Shown here: positions 25,096 through 37,566 of the stretch, piece after piece
How positions within the stretch are numbered: position 1 is the stretch's first letter
Layout of the letters: each line of letters starts with the position of its first letter
Assembly (NCBI RefSeq): GCF_018143015.1
Contig: NC_054741.1
Location: forward strand, 7,690,683-7,754,682
DNA: 64,000 bases
Direction of reading: 5' to 3'
Origin: Lytechinus variegatus
Lineage: Eukaryota; Echinodermata; Echinoidea; Temnopleuroida; Toxopneustidae
The notes under the pieces: generated by a model
The model's input: only the letters and a program-made list of their open reading frames with translations
The model's database searches: none
Told to the model about the DNA's origin: nothing
Program-made: the position numbers and the translations under genes

Positions 25096-25347
25096 CCATG
25101 GGCGGAAATCCCAGGGGAGAGTCCCCCCTACTCAAAATAACGTCCCCCTACTAGGCCTATGTGGTCTTTTATGATGGTAATAAATACATCATTCGAAATC
25201 GAAATAAAACATGTACTTTATAGGACGAGATATGACCTTACTTTGGGGATGATAATAACCTTTTCTTTTTTTTTCTTTTTCTTTTTGCTTGTCAAATTTC
25301 CAGCCCCTTGTCCCCCCTACCTTTTGGGAGAGATTTCCGCTCCTGGG
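25096..25347. mobile_element. About 250-bp MITE with GGGCGGAAATC ends
   Basis: The left end atgggcggaaatcccaggg is approximately inverted at the right end, gagatttccgctcctggg. C-rich and T-rich interior with gcttgtcaaatt, shared with the neighbouring families. No coding capacity. Confidence 0.5.
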
Positions 25348-25471
25348 CAAAAACTCAATACACACACACCATGAAGATATTTCAACAATAAAAATAATGC
25401 TCGCGCGAGCTGAAAATTTTTGACATTCCGACCTCTAAATGCATTCTATGCACTGTTTGTAAGCATAAACA

Positions 25472-27712
25472 CATAGGCGGATCCAGGGGGCGAGGGGCCC
25501 GGGCCCCCCGGTATTGGCGTAGCAAAAAAAGGAAAGGAAAGGGGAAAGAAAGAAGAAAAGAAGAAAAAGACGGGGAAACAAAGGAGGGGAAAAAGAAGAG
25601 AAAAAATAAGAGGAGTGAATAAAATAAGGTCAGGGACAGACTTGGAAAATTATTTTAAATATTTCATGTCACTTTATTAAATTTGCTTGTATCATTTGCA
25701 GCTTTTTGCGCTATGCGCTATACAGCATTATTTGATTTGCCAAGTAGGCCTACATATTCCATAATATTATAATATATTAATTCTGTAACAAACTACTTAA
25801 GATCCCCCTGTTATGACAGTTTATAAAAAAAATCGTTTCGCAATTTACGGCATTAATAGTTAAAAATATATCAACTCATAAATCCTAATATATTCATGAT
25901 TACAAGAGTGCTTAAAATATCTAGTTTCCAGGCCTCAAATGTCAACAAATTTCACTCACTTATTAGGTTTATTACATAATAAATATGATAATGAAATTTT
26001 CATGAATAATAACTTGTCCCTTTTTCGGAAAGGAATATCGACAAGTTTCATAACGCGCTTAGGAGGAGAAGTATGAAGAAATAGGAAGATAGTCACCATT
26101 TTCATGTGATGACAAAATGTCCTTAGGCCTAGACTGTCAAGATCCTATATTTTAGGTCCAAAAAATATCAACTCGGGCTTCACACTCGCATCATTTAGGT
26201 GCTATCCACATACACTTCACAATTTCCCTACACAGAACTTTAGATTTAGTGCTTAAATTCACCCTTTTCATACCGGAATTTCAAATATTTTCCGCTCGCG
26301 CTTCGCGCTCACATTATTGATTTTCATGTTAAAGAAATGAAGTGTATTCAGAATTCCAAGATGCTGTCTGTCTCTCAAATACGCACATACATGTTTTTTG
26401 AGATACGCAGCTTGATCTTTATTCAAAAACGAGCTAAAATTATCCAGTTTGCGCTCGCATTATTAATTTAGGAAGATACCAAATTACCCATCCTTTTTCA
26501 TGATTTACAAAACATGAATAGAGTGTCCCATTTTTAGGTCGGAAATCTCAAATGTTTCCACCTCTCCTTTGCGCTCTCATCAATTGTTTAGTTTTATACC
26601 TTATACCGTTTATTTAAAAAAAGTGTTTATTTTAATTTTTTTAGGTCGGAATGTCTAAAAAATTATCTAAAAGTTGAAATATGTATCGTCTCATGGCCAA
26701 CTGCAAATAGTCCTTAACAGGTCCCTTTTCGATCAAGCCATAACCCATATTAAAAATTTCTGCTCGCGCTTCGCTCTCGCAGTCATTATACGCACCTTGT
26801 TCAGGTTCTACAAAGCTAACGTTGGCCAGAATATTCAATTTTCAGGACAAAATACATGAAATTCCAAAAATTTTCAGTTCGCGCTTCGCGCTCGCACTAT
26901 TTAAATAGGGCTTATGAGATTATTACATCTTTTTTATGTTGTTTTATAAAAAGCTAAGAAATGATTGATAGGACATCAGCGTTTTGGGTTACACTTCGTA
27001 ATTCCGAAGGTTCTTTATTCCAAAGGTTCGTAATTCCGAAACACGTAAATTGCCTATACCTCGATGTTCGTTAATCTTAAAATGTAAAAGGTTTCGTTGA
27101 TCCGAACATTTGTGGCGTTATTCCGAAAAACGAAATACGGTTCGATGTTCCGAAGGTTTGTCAATCCGAAAACGAAAAAAGTTTAGTTAATCATTTAGTT
27201 TTCGGATTACCGAACCTTCGGAATTACGAACCTCATTTCTTTTTCGGATTAAAGAACCTTCGGAATAACAAACCTTTGGAAATACGAACCTTCGGAACAA
27301 CGAACCTTTCCTTTTCTCCCCCCCCCAAAAAAAAAATTCCAGCGGAATATATATATAAGTAAAAAATAAAAAAATCACGAACAAGAAAATGGGGAGAAAA
27401 GGAAAGGTATAAGTATGAAATAAAGGCCTATAGTTTTTCAAATGTTATGTCAAAATCTATTACAAACTTTGATTCTGTAATTACAATGTCTGAATTTTTG
27501 CTCGCTCACTTCGCTCGCTTGCAGCTTCTTATTAATTTTACACGATATGCGAGTCGAGCCCCCTCAAAAATATTGGCTCATTACGCTTCTGAGACAACCC
27601 CTTCAAAGAAACAAACAAAAATCTATTTTGAGCGGCCGATCGGGGAAAAATGTGGGTGAAAAAATTTCGGTCTCCCCCCCCCCTCTATTGGCGGGAGCTG
27701 GATCCGCCCCTG
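25472..27712. mobile_element. 2.24-kb non-autonomous TIR element with 6-bp TSD TAAACA
   Basis: Left end CATAGGCGGATCCAG, right end CTGGATCCGCCCCTG, with TAAACA on both sides (25466-25471 and 27713-27718). The interior has no transposase ORF. It carries at least six copies of a self-complementary phrase such as CTCGCGCTTCGCGCTCGCA (about 26285, 26446, 26757, 26877, 27497 and, inverted, 27727 just outside), spaced irregularly. A foldback element is nested at 26987-27308. Confidence 0.7.
26987..27308. mobile_element. Foldback MITE of ATTCCGAAGGTTCG words
   Basis: The left half is built from ttcgtaattccgaaggttc variants, the right half from their inverse (gaaccttcggaattacgaa), centred near 27185. 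Each half holds several degenerate 15-20-bp units. Nested inside the 25472-27712 element. Confidence 0.75.
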
Positions 27713-27718
27713 TAAACA

Positions 27719-28779
27719 GGATAGATGCGAGCGCAAAGCGCGAGTGGAAAAAATCAAGATTTAGACTTGATCCCCCCCCCCTATTTTTCTTTTCCTCTTT
27801 ATACGCTTTCCAGTCGTTTATCGATCTTTTCCGAGTCCATTCTATATAGCCTCTAATAAGTTTGGTAATCCCTTGAGAAATGTAACTTAACTAGAGGTGT
27901 CAATTTTCTTCTTCCTCATGCCCCGACTTGTCCCCTATGGTGCTGATCGACATGCCACTTTATGTTTTCTAAAACAGGGCCATGAGAACATTTTTTTGTA
28001 TGTAGGGGGTGTTGGTTTGGCAAAAATAAAATAGACAAGAAAAAAAAGGTTATTGTTTTTTTTAAAGTGTTATTTTGATTGGTCCGTGAAAAAATAGGTT
28101 TTCGTCCGGGTTGTCGTTCAAAAATGAAAGGTGAATTTGGTGAGGGAAAAAAATTACTAGCAAAAAAAATCGATCAAAAATTAAGGTAATTGTGGTAAAA
28201 AAATATGTATTTTTAACATAGCTACCAACCTGAATTCCAAGAGGTGCTGCCAATTAATACTACGAAGCACCACAGCAAAAATCATAGGGGGCGGGGTGCT
28301 GAAGCACTCCCGCTTTCCATCATAGCCACATATTCGTTCTTAACTAATTAAGTTGTCTGCCCTTCTCTTTTTTTTCATGAAAATCATGATAAATTGATTT
28401 TGTCTCAATTTACTTATGATTTTGTTAAAAGAGTCAACCGGAATGGTACTGCCTAAGCAAAGCTTGTTTTTTTTTTCTTTTTTTATTATGTGTTTTATTA
28501 GGAAATCAATATCAAATCACAAAATTTACAAACAATTTGTCTGATTGGCAAAAAATAAAAAAGTTACATAAAAAAAGAATAAACAAGTAGCAGAAAATCG
28601 AAGTAATAGGCCAATTTTTTTTAGGAAGAATAAATAACAATAAAGAACAATGAAAGCATAGTGAATGTATAACCGTACATGCACAGCCGTACATGCACAA
28701 CAATAGCAGGCGAAATATTATGACTGGAATTTCAACTATCGAAAGTTACGTTATAAGTCTTTGACAAGGGAGATAAAGC
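27719..28779. other. Intergenic, no gene seen
   Basis: AT-rich sequence with C- and G-runs and fragments such as gatgcgagcgcaaagcgcgag that belong to the preceding element family. No ORF with recognisable similarity. Confidence 0.4.
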
Positions 28780-29480
28780 ATCAAAATCCACAAAGTAACC
28801 AAAAATGTATGGATATAAATAATAAAAAAAACTTAGTAATGCATCGAATATGCAGGAAGTTTAAAAGGTGAAACGCCATTTCTTAAAGTGAATTGGCAAT
28901 TAATTTTCTTTTTGGCTGACATATATTCAATCTCCCTTTGTTTCTTGACAAAACATTTAAGTGCAATAAAATTTGGAAGATTGCCTTTGAATTTACAAGT
29001 ATATATGTAGTATTTCAAAAGCAAAAACAAATATGAAAGAAAATTATCACTGCAAATTCCAAACATTTTTTTTCAAAATTAGTTACATTAACACTTTTTC
29101 CACATTTCTGGGAAATGACATCTAACATGTCAATCCAGATCGGAGAGACTTTGTCGCACTCGCAAAATAAATGAACCAATTTTTCATTCTGTTTGTCACA
29201 AAATGAACAGATTGGCTAGTCTCTTAATTTGATTTTATGTAAAAAGTAATTGAGAGCTATAGTCTTATGGAACATTTTGAAGTAAAATGATCTTAATTTT
29301 GAATCGATTGTACAAAAAAAATTGGTAACATGTATTTTTTCCCAGTTAGAGATAACAGATTGTACAGGTAAAACATTACACCAATAGGAATATCTCTTTT
29401 CAGGAGCATGACGACTCAACAGGCCAGCGTATTATACACAATCTTGGGGACTCTTTTCATGGTTAAAAGCTTGTGCACTA
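28780..29480 (-). mobile_element. Remnant of a LINE ORF2 C-terminal region
   Basis: On the minus strand, translation of about 29440-29219 gives SNWEKIHVTNFFCTIDSKLRSFYFKMFHKTIALNYFLHKIKL. After a stop, it resumes as PICSFCDKQNEKLVHLFCECDKV, then VISQKCGKSVNV. The order (Trp-rich lead, DSKLRSFYFK, NYFLHKI, then a CxxC...HLFxEC knuckle) is the familiar tail of LINE polyproteins downstream of the reverse transcriptase. The copy is 5'-truncated and interrupted by stops and frame changes. The clade cannot be named securely. Confidence 0.65.
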
Positions 29481-29604
29481 TGGTAACATGAACACCAAAT
29501 AGATCAATGTCAAAAGCAAAGCTTGTTTTTTACTTCCACGCAGCATAGCACGTTTTACTGTATATACACATTTGCTAGGTCTATTCATCACCCCGGGTCC
29601 ATCA

Positions 29605-29793
29605 CATAGGCGGCGGAAGCGGGGGGGGGACCTGTCCCCCACCCCCTAAATTCGAGGTGGGGGGATGGTTCCCCCCCTAAATTTTTTTTTATAACCTTTA
29701 TTTATTTTTTTGCTTGTCAAATTTTTTACCTGTGTCCATCCTAAAATTTATGGGGGCGGACCCCCGTAAATTTTTTGGCTTCCGCCGCCAATG
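29605..29793. mobile_element. About 190-bp GGCGGCGGAAGC-family MITE, both ends present
   Basis: CATAGGCGGCGGAAGC and GCTTCCGCCGCCAATG are 16-bp inverted ends with one mismatch. TCCATC lies just outside each end. The interior has C/G runs, a T-run and tgcttgtcaaattttttacc. This is the best-preserved of the three copies in the window. Confidence 0.7.
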
Positions 29794-31023
29794 TCCATCC
29801 CGGGGTCCATCAATATTTCTGCACTTCATGACACTTCTTCCTTATTTATCATCCCATGTATTAGCTTCTGTAGCTGTATGAGCTGCCAACTTATCCTTTG
29901 TGAAGCGTCATATGACGTCATAAGTAGACTGGTTTTCCATTGGATGACAATCCATGGCCATGCCGTGCATGTCATGCACCGTTATGAAAGCTCTTCAGTG
30001 ATTGGTTTCTTTCCCTAAAATTCTTTAGACGCATCATGCATATTTTGTCATGATTTCAAGACGGGTTTCAAGATAACGATACAAAAAAATGCTGTTCGAA
30101 TATTCAGAATATGTCATTTTATTCCATAGGCGTAAGGATAGGAATAAAAATTCGGATCGATGATGCACTTTCATGTTTTTATTATTTTTTTGTTATCATA
30201 TCTCTATTTGGCCATGGTCCAATCATATCTGCTGCTATGGGTAGACTGTAAAACTAGATGATACTGGTACTTTGTGTGCAGTATGTGCACACTTACTGGC
30301 GATCTTTCTGCTGTTATTGACAGTAAATTCCACTTTTCTTCCATGTCATGGTTGTAAGTAATTTCGTATTATTGAGGTGAAGAGTTGATGAATGCGTTGG
30401 AATAAATTTGGCCTTCATTGATTCACGTATTTTTGTGAAAAAGTAATACGAATGGTGAAATTTACGGTTGATTTTTGTTTCATTGTCGGACATTTTTTCA
30501 GTGAAGAAGGGCTCGTTTACGTACACGTACGTATGAATGCATACATGCTTGGCATTGCAGTACCCGTGTTGAAAAGGAGACGTTCTGTGTACTGCGTTTG
30601 TGTGTGCAATTTCCTAATGTGAATGGACGTGTGTTTGTGTGTGTGTACAGCTGGCTAAGAGGCATGCATGGGCTGGAGTACACCGCGCAGTGCACACTAC
30701 TCGTGGATGACGGTGCTTTGCTTGTTGACCCCGCCGTCATCAGAGGCGGCTGGTTTGATAATTTACGGTAGCTTGACACTGACTACCCGGACTGGTACCG
30801 ACACCTTCATTTCTTTGCCAACAGCATGGTAAAGCCAATTTTGGGAGTTTGATGATAATACTTGTCTTGGATAAATTTATTCACAATCAATTGTCCCAAT
30901 TCAACTTCAATTCAAGTACCGGTACTCGGTAGACCCACTCATCCGAAGAATGAGGTTACTGTAATCACTAATTGGGATTTTAATGGGAAGAATTGTTATA
31001 AAAATAAACTGACAAAATACTTA

Positions 31024-31500
31024 TAGGCGGTTTCAAACCGCCTCGATCACAAGAATCCCCGTTAAATTACGAGAACTTTTTAAAGCTAAAAAATACTCGT
31101 TAATTATTCCTGCATTCAGACCGCCCCGAAACACATCCTTCGGGATAAGTTCCCGAAGTTACGAGCATGCGCAGTGTGGTCTGATAAGCAGGCAAGGCGG
31201 GAGATTCAAAATCACGAGCCCAGCAGCCACCCACGCCGCCGCGCCCAACGACACGCTGGGATAAAAGTTCCCGTAATTTGCTTTCACATCGCCAAAATAC
31301 CTGCGACCTTGGAAAAATCCCCACGAAAGTTCTCGTAATTTCGCCAAGTACCTACTATTTAGCGGGTATTTTCTTTCGGGGAGATTACGCGTAGTTTGCT
31401 TTCACATTACCAAAATACCTGGTATTTTCTGATCGGGGTAAATTTCCCGATCAGAGAATACCTGGAACTGGCGAACTTCGAGGCGGTCTGAAACCACCTA
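31024..31500. mobile_element. 477-bp TIR element with TAGGCGGTTTCA ends
   Basis: TAGGCGGTTTCAAACCGCC at the left is matched inverted at the right (ggcggtctgaaaccaccta). The left end is itself a small palindrome. An inner inverted pair, tctgatcggggtaaatttcccgatcaga, lies at about 31428-31455. No coding sequence and no obvious TSD. Confidence 0.65.
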
Positions 31501-31539
31501 TTGTCAAATATTGCCTATTGGCTAAAAAATATATAAAGA

Positions 31540-31900
31540 TGTTTCTCGTCCGCGCCCCTTCCCTTTTTTGAATGCCTCATCAATTTTTTTGAAATTTAGA
31601 TCTGCTAATCTTTATGGCTGCTGAAAAGTGAAAGAAATACACAAGATCAAGACAAGAGTGGCAAGCCATTTGCCTGTTTGCTCTAGCTCTCATACTTACT
31701 AGGTAGGAATCCTCCAAAAGACGCCATAAAGGTGTTTAAACTGGAGGTGTGTCATGTGCTCTAGATATCTCTCGCAACTTTCTAAAACAATTGCTAAGTC
31801 CGATATCGCTGTTAAGTGCAATAAAGAAAAAATTCTGATTTGGTTTTTAATGGTAATTTTGAAGATTTTGACGATAAGTTTGCAAACTCTGTCCATCTGT
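31540..31900 (+). repeat. Copy 1 of a dispersed direct repeat
   Basis: Shares gatgtttctcgtccgcgccc, tttatggctgctgaa, tctctcgcaactt and tctgatttggttttt, in order, with 38218-38540. The second copy lies within the TIR element at 38103-39452. Non-coding. Confidence 0.65.
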
Positions 31901-32099
31901 TAGCGGGATGGTGCAGGCTGGAAATATCTTTATTTCAATAAATAGAGTTAAATTCACAAAGCAAAATGCTGGAATTTGATCAAAATTGGATAAAAAGGTA
32001 TTGAATTTTAAAGATTTGCATTATTCGGTTGGAACAGTTCTAGGCATGTCTTTATGAATATTCATTATGGGCTGATGATGTCATATCCCCACTTGTTCT

Positions 32100-33310
32100 T
32101 TTGTATTTTATATGAGGAGTGGGCTATACATGGGTCAAAAATACTTTTTTTGTAATTTCAATATGGGAACAGTTTTTTTTTATTCCTTGTAATGTATCTC
32201 AACATGAAATGACAATATTTTTTGTCTTGGGTCCGAGAAAAAAGTGTGCCGAGCCAAAATCCAAAATGGCCACCAAAATCCCCCAAAATCACAGTTTTGG
32301 CCACAACTTCTTTATTTGGTGGTCTTTTTCTTTGGTTTTGGTGTCTTTTCATATATATTTGGGGGCAGGTAGGGGCAGTGATTTTCCGTTTCTAAAAATT
32401 GCCTTTTCCGTTTCAGAAAATCTCAAATTCCGTTTCAGCATGTCTTGAAACGGAAATTCCGTTTCACCATAGACTTTGTGTACAAGAAAAATTGACAATT
32501 CCGTTTACGTAGAAAACCAATACGCAACGGGTAGCGATGTCAAAATGCTAGCGCTGCTCAAAATTTGCATCTACCAATGTACTAACATCGCTTTAAAATC
32601 CATTTTAATCGAAGAGATTCGAGCTAAAAAAGAAATTAGGGAAACATAATCAACATAAATATATTCTCACCTTTCATATTATTAGCATTATTTTATTGTT
32701 AAATGGGATTTTATCGCTGATTTGGGGACTTTTCGGACATCGTTTGGAGCAGTCGACGACTTCCGAATATCCGCCATTTTGGATTTGATGAATCACCGTG
32801 ATCATTATATTATGACCGAACGCAGAGGGCAGCAACACACGGCAGGATTCTGCCTTCTATAGTGTAAACTAATTTGGATACGATCGAGTGATGGAGAGTG
32901 TAGTTACGATGTGTTGATTGTCATGATTGTTGTTGCAAAGTGAGATCGTGTTTTTTCAGTTGATATTAGTATTTTGTTGAGGATTTGGGATTAATTTCTG
33001 TTGCTTTTTTGTGCATTTTGAGAAAAAACGTGTTTTCCGTGATTTTCCGTTTGAAAAGCCACTTTCCGTTTCAAACAGCCGATTCCGTGAATTCCGTCCG
33101 TTTTCCGCGATCGCGGAAAATCACTGTCCCTAGGCAGGCAATTTGTTTTTCCTATAATTTGTACTTTTAAACCATTATTTGTAGAGTTAAAAGGTAATTA
33201 TACCTAAATTTTTCAATTTTGATAGCCTTTTTTCAGCCAAAAAGTAGATTTTATCGTCCTGGGGTTCTTGGATATTCAGTCAGACCGCAGCTCGCGCGAT
33301 AATGAGCATA
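32100..33310 (+). repeat. Arm 1 of a large inverted repeat, split by a transposon
   Basis: With the 763-bp insertion at 32370-33132 removed, this sequence matches the reverse complement of 37940-37567 at roughly 90% by eye, including ggcaggcaatttgtttttcc, taaaaggtaattatacctaa and agattttatcgtcct. The other arm runs into 36575 after removal of the 36577-37566 insertion. Confidence 0.75.
32370..33132. mobile_element. 763-bp hAT-like non-autonomous element with 6-bp TSD GGCAGG
   Basis: Ends TAGGGGCAGTGATTTTCCG and its inverse, with GGCAGG at 32364-32369 and 33133-33138. The paralogous sequence at about 37700-37710 has a single uninterrupted GGCAGG (inverted), so the boundaries are supported by an empty site. 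Subterminal regions repeat the word tttccgttt many times on both ends. No transposase ORF. Confidence 0.85.
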
Positions 33311-33457
33311 TTCACGAAGATTTATTCAGCGGCCCTCTAGCGGTCTCCGAAGGAAAACGTGCGATCAATTTGGCTTGATTTTCCCAGTGATTTGGAGGGG
33401 CTGAAGTTATAGCTCTGTACTGGTCGCTAACTTCAGTTTACGTCGAAACGAATTGTG
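33260..33457 (+). other. Candidate non-coding first exon of the CHD gene
   Basis: A strong donor (TTGTG|GTAAGT) at 33458 ends a relatively CG-rich stretch. It is in the right orientation for the CHD gene, whose first coding exon has a clear upstream acceptor at 39741-39744. The 5' boundary is not visible. Inference only. Confidence 0.35.
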
Positions 33458-34377
33458 GTAAGTTATTCTCAAGGCCTTCATCTACATTTTGATATATAAT
33501 TTTTAATATTTCGACATTTTCAACCTACCATTTTTACCTGTTTAATTGATGCTCATTTTAGTAATATTTTAACTACGATTTTGTAGTCGGAATTTCACTT
33601 TTGGTTCCTGACTTTGCTACATAACCAAATTGTTTTGATCGGGGTTTTTTATAAAGAAGAAAAGTCACTGTTCAAAATATGTCAGAACCAATTTGACGCA
33701 AACTCACCTTATATTTTTATTTTAGAGAAAATGATACCCTAAAAATCAAGAAATTTACGTTTTACCCGGAAGTAACCTTCGCGTTCACTCTACGATGGCG
33801 CGAAATAATGCTAAAATTGCGTTCGTCGCGGGTTGGTACACGTAGGATTTCGTCTTTGGTCCCATACGTTGAAACTTCTGTAATGATGACAGATGGCTCG
33901 CATTATTTATGTGACTGTGGACGGTGGACCTGTTTTTATTTGTAATTAAGACTTAATATAAACGAAGCTCAATAAGTAGATGTCTTCTAAAATTTATTTA
34001 ATGATTATCAGGTTTCCGAATTCCATCAAGCTTTTATAGATTGAGATATTTCTTGATTTATGTTTAAAAAAAGTTAACCTTTTTCTTAATAATTAGGCCT
34101 AGTCGAAGTTGAGTCCCATGATGATTTTTGCCACAGGCTGTGGTTAAGAATGAAATGATGATTATTTTAGACAGTCTACTCTATAGAAAATAAACAATTT
34201 AAAGTCAACTAAAAAGTTTGGTACTACCGTACTCAGTATTTTGTTCAAATAAAAAAAATGTGGCTGTCGCAGACAGTACAGTACTACGTGTATTAGTCTC
34301 TTACATGCATCTTACATGTACTTTGAATGATTATTTAGTAATTTAGACTATCTCTTTTTTTTCTCTTCTACACACAG

Positions 34378-34704
34378 ATCTGCACACTTGCTGACTCTGG
34401 TCCCTGCTCGCTACTTCATTCTGGGAGATGATCCATCATGTACTGGTCGGACTGATTTGGACAAAGCCATTTTTCATTTGCAAATTTTGAAGTGATAATG
34501 ATACAACAGAAAATTGATCTTTATCGATATTGGAAACAAGAAAATTTGAGCACAGTTTTGGAGAGGACTAAGAATACTGACTTTGACAGGAATACAGCTT
34601 GACAAAAATAAGAATACACAATTTAAAACCAAAGAACAGTTTTAATGTTACTAATGGTGCATTGCAAGAAACTTTCTACTCATTCACACATTCCAAAATC
34701 AAGG
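34378..34704 (+). other. Candidate non-coding 5' UTR exon of the CHD gene
   Basis: Bounded by a pyrimidine-tract acceptor (tttctcttctacacacag) and a consensus donor (CAAGG|GTAAGT). The segment has stops in all three forward frames. It could be an internal 5' UTR exon between the 33457 donor and the 39745 acceptor. Confidence 0.35.
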
Positions 34705-36170
34705 GTAAGTCCTTTGCTTAAACACAAACATGTAGTTGATTTGCAATTGAACATAAGTTTCTTGCAATGCCCCATAATTATATTTTGTTCTCAAGCAACT
34801 CTGTTAATGTTATCCAATGTGCTGAAAGTTAAGTGTTTATGTATGTTCACAATTTTTTCTCAAAAGTTATAATATATTTGTCCTTTTAAACGTGGACGGT
34901 ATTCGAATGTGGTTACGCTTTGTTTTTGTTTTCCACAGTAATTATTGCATGTGTGAACAGAAGTGAAATATTTGTTGCGAAGCACTGTGTGAATGTTGTT
35001 TGATCATGGAGCTATGGTGTGATGGTATTATGATTAATTCATCATTTTTGTTGTAAGACTGTAAACCTGGTGGATGTGAGGGAGTGGCCTGGATGAAAGG
35101 AAAGTGAACATGTGTCCAATTACTGATTTGCACACTTTAAGACAATTTTGTTCGTGGATAAATATTAATGTGCATTCCCTACATTCCATGCAAAGAGTAA
35201 AGGAGAGGTCCACCCCAACAAAAAAGTAATTTGAATTTAAAGAAAAAAATATTGCAGAAAATTTAATAAACATTATGATTCAAAATTTAAAAAATTATGA
35301 TTTTGACATTTAGAAATTTGCCTAATTTCATTAAACAATTATATGCTCATCTTGGTCAAGGTGCAAATTACAGAACTGATTATGTCACACACACTCTAAT
35401 TTCTTGTGTATTTTTTTGTTTGATACCTGTTCATGACATGTATGTTTTATTTTGATTTTCTCATTTTCTTTGACAAATTTTGAGAGATTTTAATTCCTCC
35501 ATTAACATTTGTAGTTTCCATGAATGTAACCTATTGTGACTCGAAGAGTTTTTATAACAAATTTGCTAAAATTGATATAATAAAATGCAACCAAAATTTA
35601 GAAAGTAATGTGATGTGAATGACATAATCAACTCTATTTGCATACCATTGTTTTGTGTATATAACTGTTTTGTGTTAAAAAAGGGAAATTTCTCTATTCA
35701 AAGAATTTTTTGTTGATGTGCACTTGACCTTTAACTCACTTCCCTTCCCACCTCTGCCCAAATAAGTGTAATCAAGAACCTGAAATTCAAAAGTGATTAA
35801 GAAGAAGTAAGATTTATTCATAGCTCCATGATTTAATAATACAGCCCTAAATAGAAATTCACATGAAAGTAAAAAAAAAGAGAATAAAGCTGGGTAGGAA
35901 CGGGGGAGGAATATGATTTAAAGAAAAAGCCAAAATATATTCCCCCCCCCCCCGCGAAAAAAAAACACTCCGTCGGGTTCGAACCAGGGTCCCTGCACAC
36001 GTCAAACATAGTGTCTACGCAAGTCGCCACAGATCGCTTTCGTACCACTTCCGGGTTTTTAATGCTCTATAAATTGTTGTAAGTCTGTGCGCCGCTGTTG
36101 ACCAATCAGAACGCGTCGGCAATTGTACTGCAATTCCAATCATTTTGCGATGGACATTGCCGTGGTTTTT
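34705..36170. other. Intergenic/intronic sequence with a tRNA-like fragment
   Basis: AT-rich with no recognisable gene. At about 35975-36040 the minus strand carries a B-box-like GGTTCGAACCC preceded by tggcgacttgcgtagac, resembling the head of a tRNA-derived SINE rather than a complete tRNA. Confidence 0.35.
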
Positions 36171-36576
36171 TGTGGTTCCTGACTTTGCTACATCATGAAA
36201 TTTCATAATTTTTTTTAGTCGTAAAGAAGAATGGCTACGCTTTACATTGATTATAATATCAATTTGACGCAAGTGTGATTTCTATGCAAAAATACGCTCC
36301 GTTTATTCACACATATTTCTTGAAAAAAATCCTTTTTTCTAAGCTAAATATCGGTCTTCAAAATACGTCAAATGTGCATTTTATTCAATTGATCAGAAAT
36401 TTCAAAGCCTTATCTATAAAATAAGACCAATTTTGTGAGGAATAAACGATTCTAAGAGCAAAAAACACCGATCGGAAAGTTCGTCTTCACAGCTCATTAC
36501 GTATGCATAACCACGGACGGCTATGCATACCGCTGAATAAAATAGAGCACTTTCGGACGGGCTGCGGACTGACTGT

Positions 36577-37566
36577 ATTAGATGATACGAGGTCAACAAT
36601 AGCAAGCAGCTTCATAGAGCTATATCGCTTTTATTCCCCTACTATGGGTTTTACGGATATTTGTGAAATATATCTTAAATACAGAAAAATGTTAATTATC
36701 CATAGGGGCTATACGGTATACAATGTACTGTACATACTGCACTGCATAAATGCATTGGCCACCATGACAAGGTACGTATAAACTATAGTGTTATACATGT
36801 AGAAATGAGCTCCTAGGTTTAGAATTAGATGCCTCAGAAATTGAAGATATGTTTTGTCTCAGAAACTGAGGACATGTTTTGTCAAATATGCTAATTCAGG
36901 GGGCGGAGAAAGGTAATTAACCCCATATCATGGCATTTACACTGTAGATATTCTGGGCCCCGTTGCATAAAAATTTACCATTATGTTAACTTAATGGTAA
37001 CTTAATGGTATCCATGGTTCTGATTGGCTGTTGATCAACGTTACCATGATTATATAGTTACCTGACCCCATAAACATAGGCCAGTTTAATAGACACCACA
37101 ACCAGGTAAAAAAAGCCTCCAAATGAAGAAGATATGGCTACATGTAGATATGTGATGTACGGATGATATTTTGTATCTTGTAGTTCCATTCCCTGAAGTC
37201 CTCCACCAGGAAGGGTAACTCAGGGCTATAGGCCCTGTGTGATATTTTATGTGCAATTTACTTTGCTGGTTTCATCATGTTAATCAACTGACAAGCAAGC
37301 AAATTCACAATCTAATTTTAAACCTTAGGAGCTTATTTCTATGACACTATAGTTTATATACAGGCCTTGTCATATGTCATGGTGGTCAATGCATGGAAAT
37401 ATGTACAGTAACAGTACATTGTATACTGTATTGCCCCTATCGATAATTAAATTTTTTTTATTTGATAAGATGTATTTCACAAATATCCGTAAAACCCATA
37501 GTAGAGGAATAAAAGCAATATAGCTCTATGAAGCTGCTTGCTATTGTTGACCTTGTACCATCTAAT
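36577..37566. mobile_element. 990-bp foldback element with about 255-bp arms
   Basis: 36577-36832 (attagatgatacgaggtcaac...) is an imperfect inverse of 37308-37566 (...gttgaccttgtaccatctaat). The spacer of about 475 bp includes a gggccccgttgcataaaa repeat. Flanks join to give a sequence matching the uninterrupted site at about 33265-33292, so this is a discrete insertion rather than a local inversion. Confidence 0.75.

Noticed and set aside
25472-27712. Regular spacing of the CGCGCTTCGCGCTCG phrase as a CRISPR-like array
   Set aside because: Spacing is irregular, the repeats are degenerate, the DNA is eukaryotic, and the unit lies within a TIR element.
32119-32448. Similar ORFs at 32119-32448 (+) and 37710-37940 (-) as a conserved protein
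   Set aside because: They are translations of the two arms of a DNA inverted repeat; one is broken by a transposon insertion and there is no codon-level constraint.
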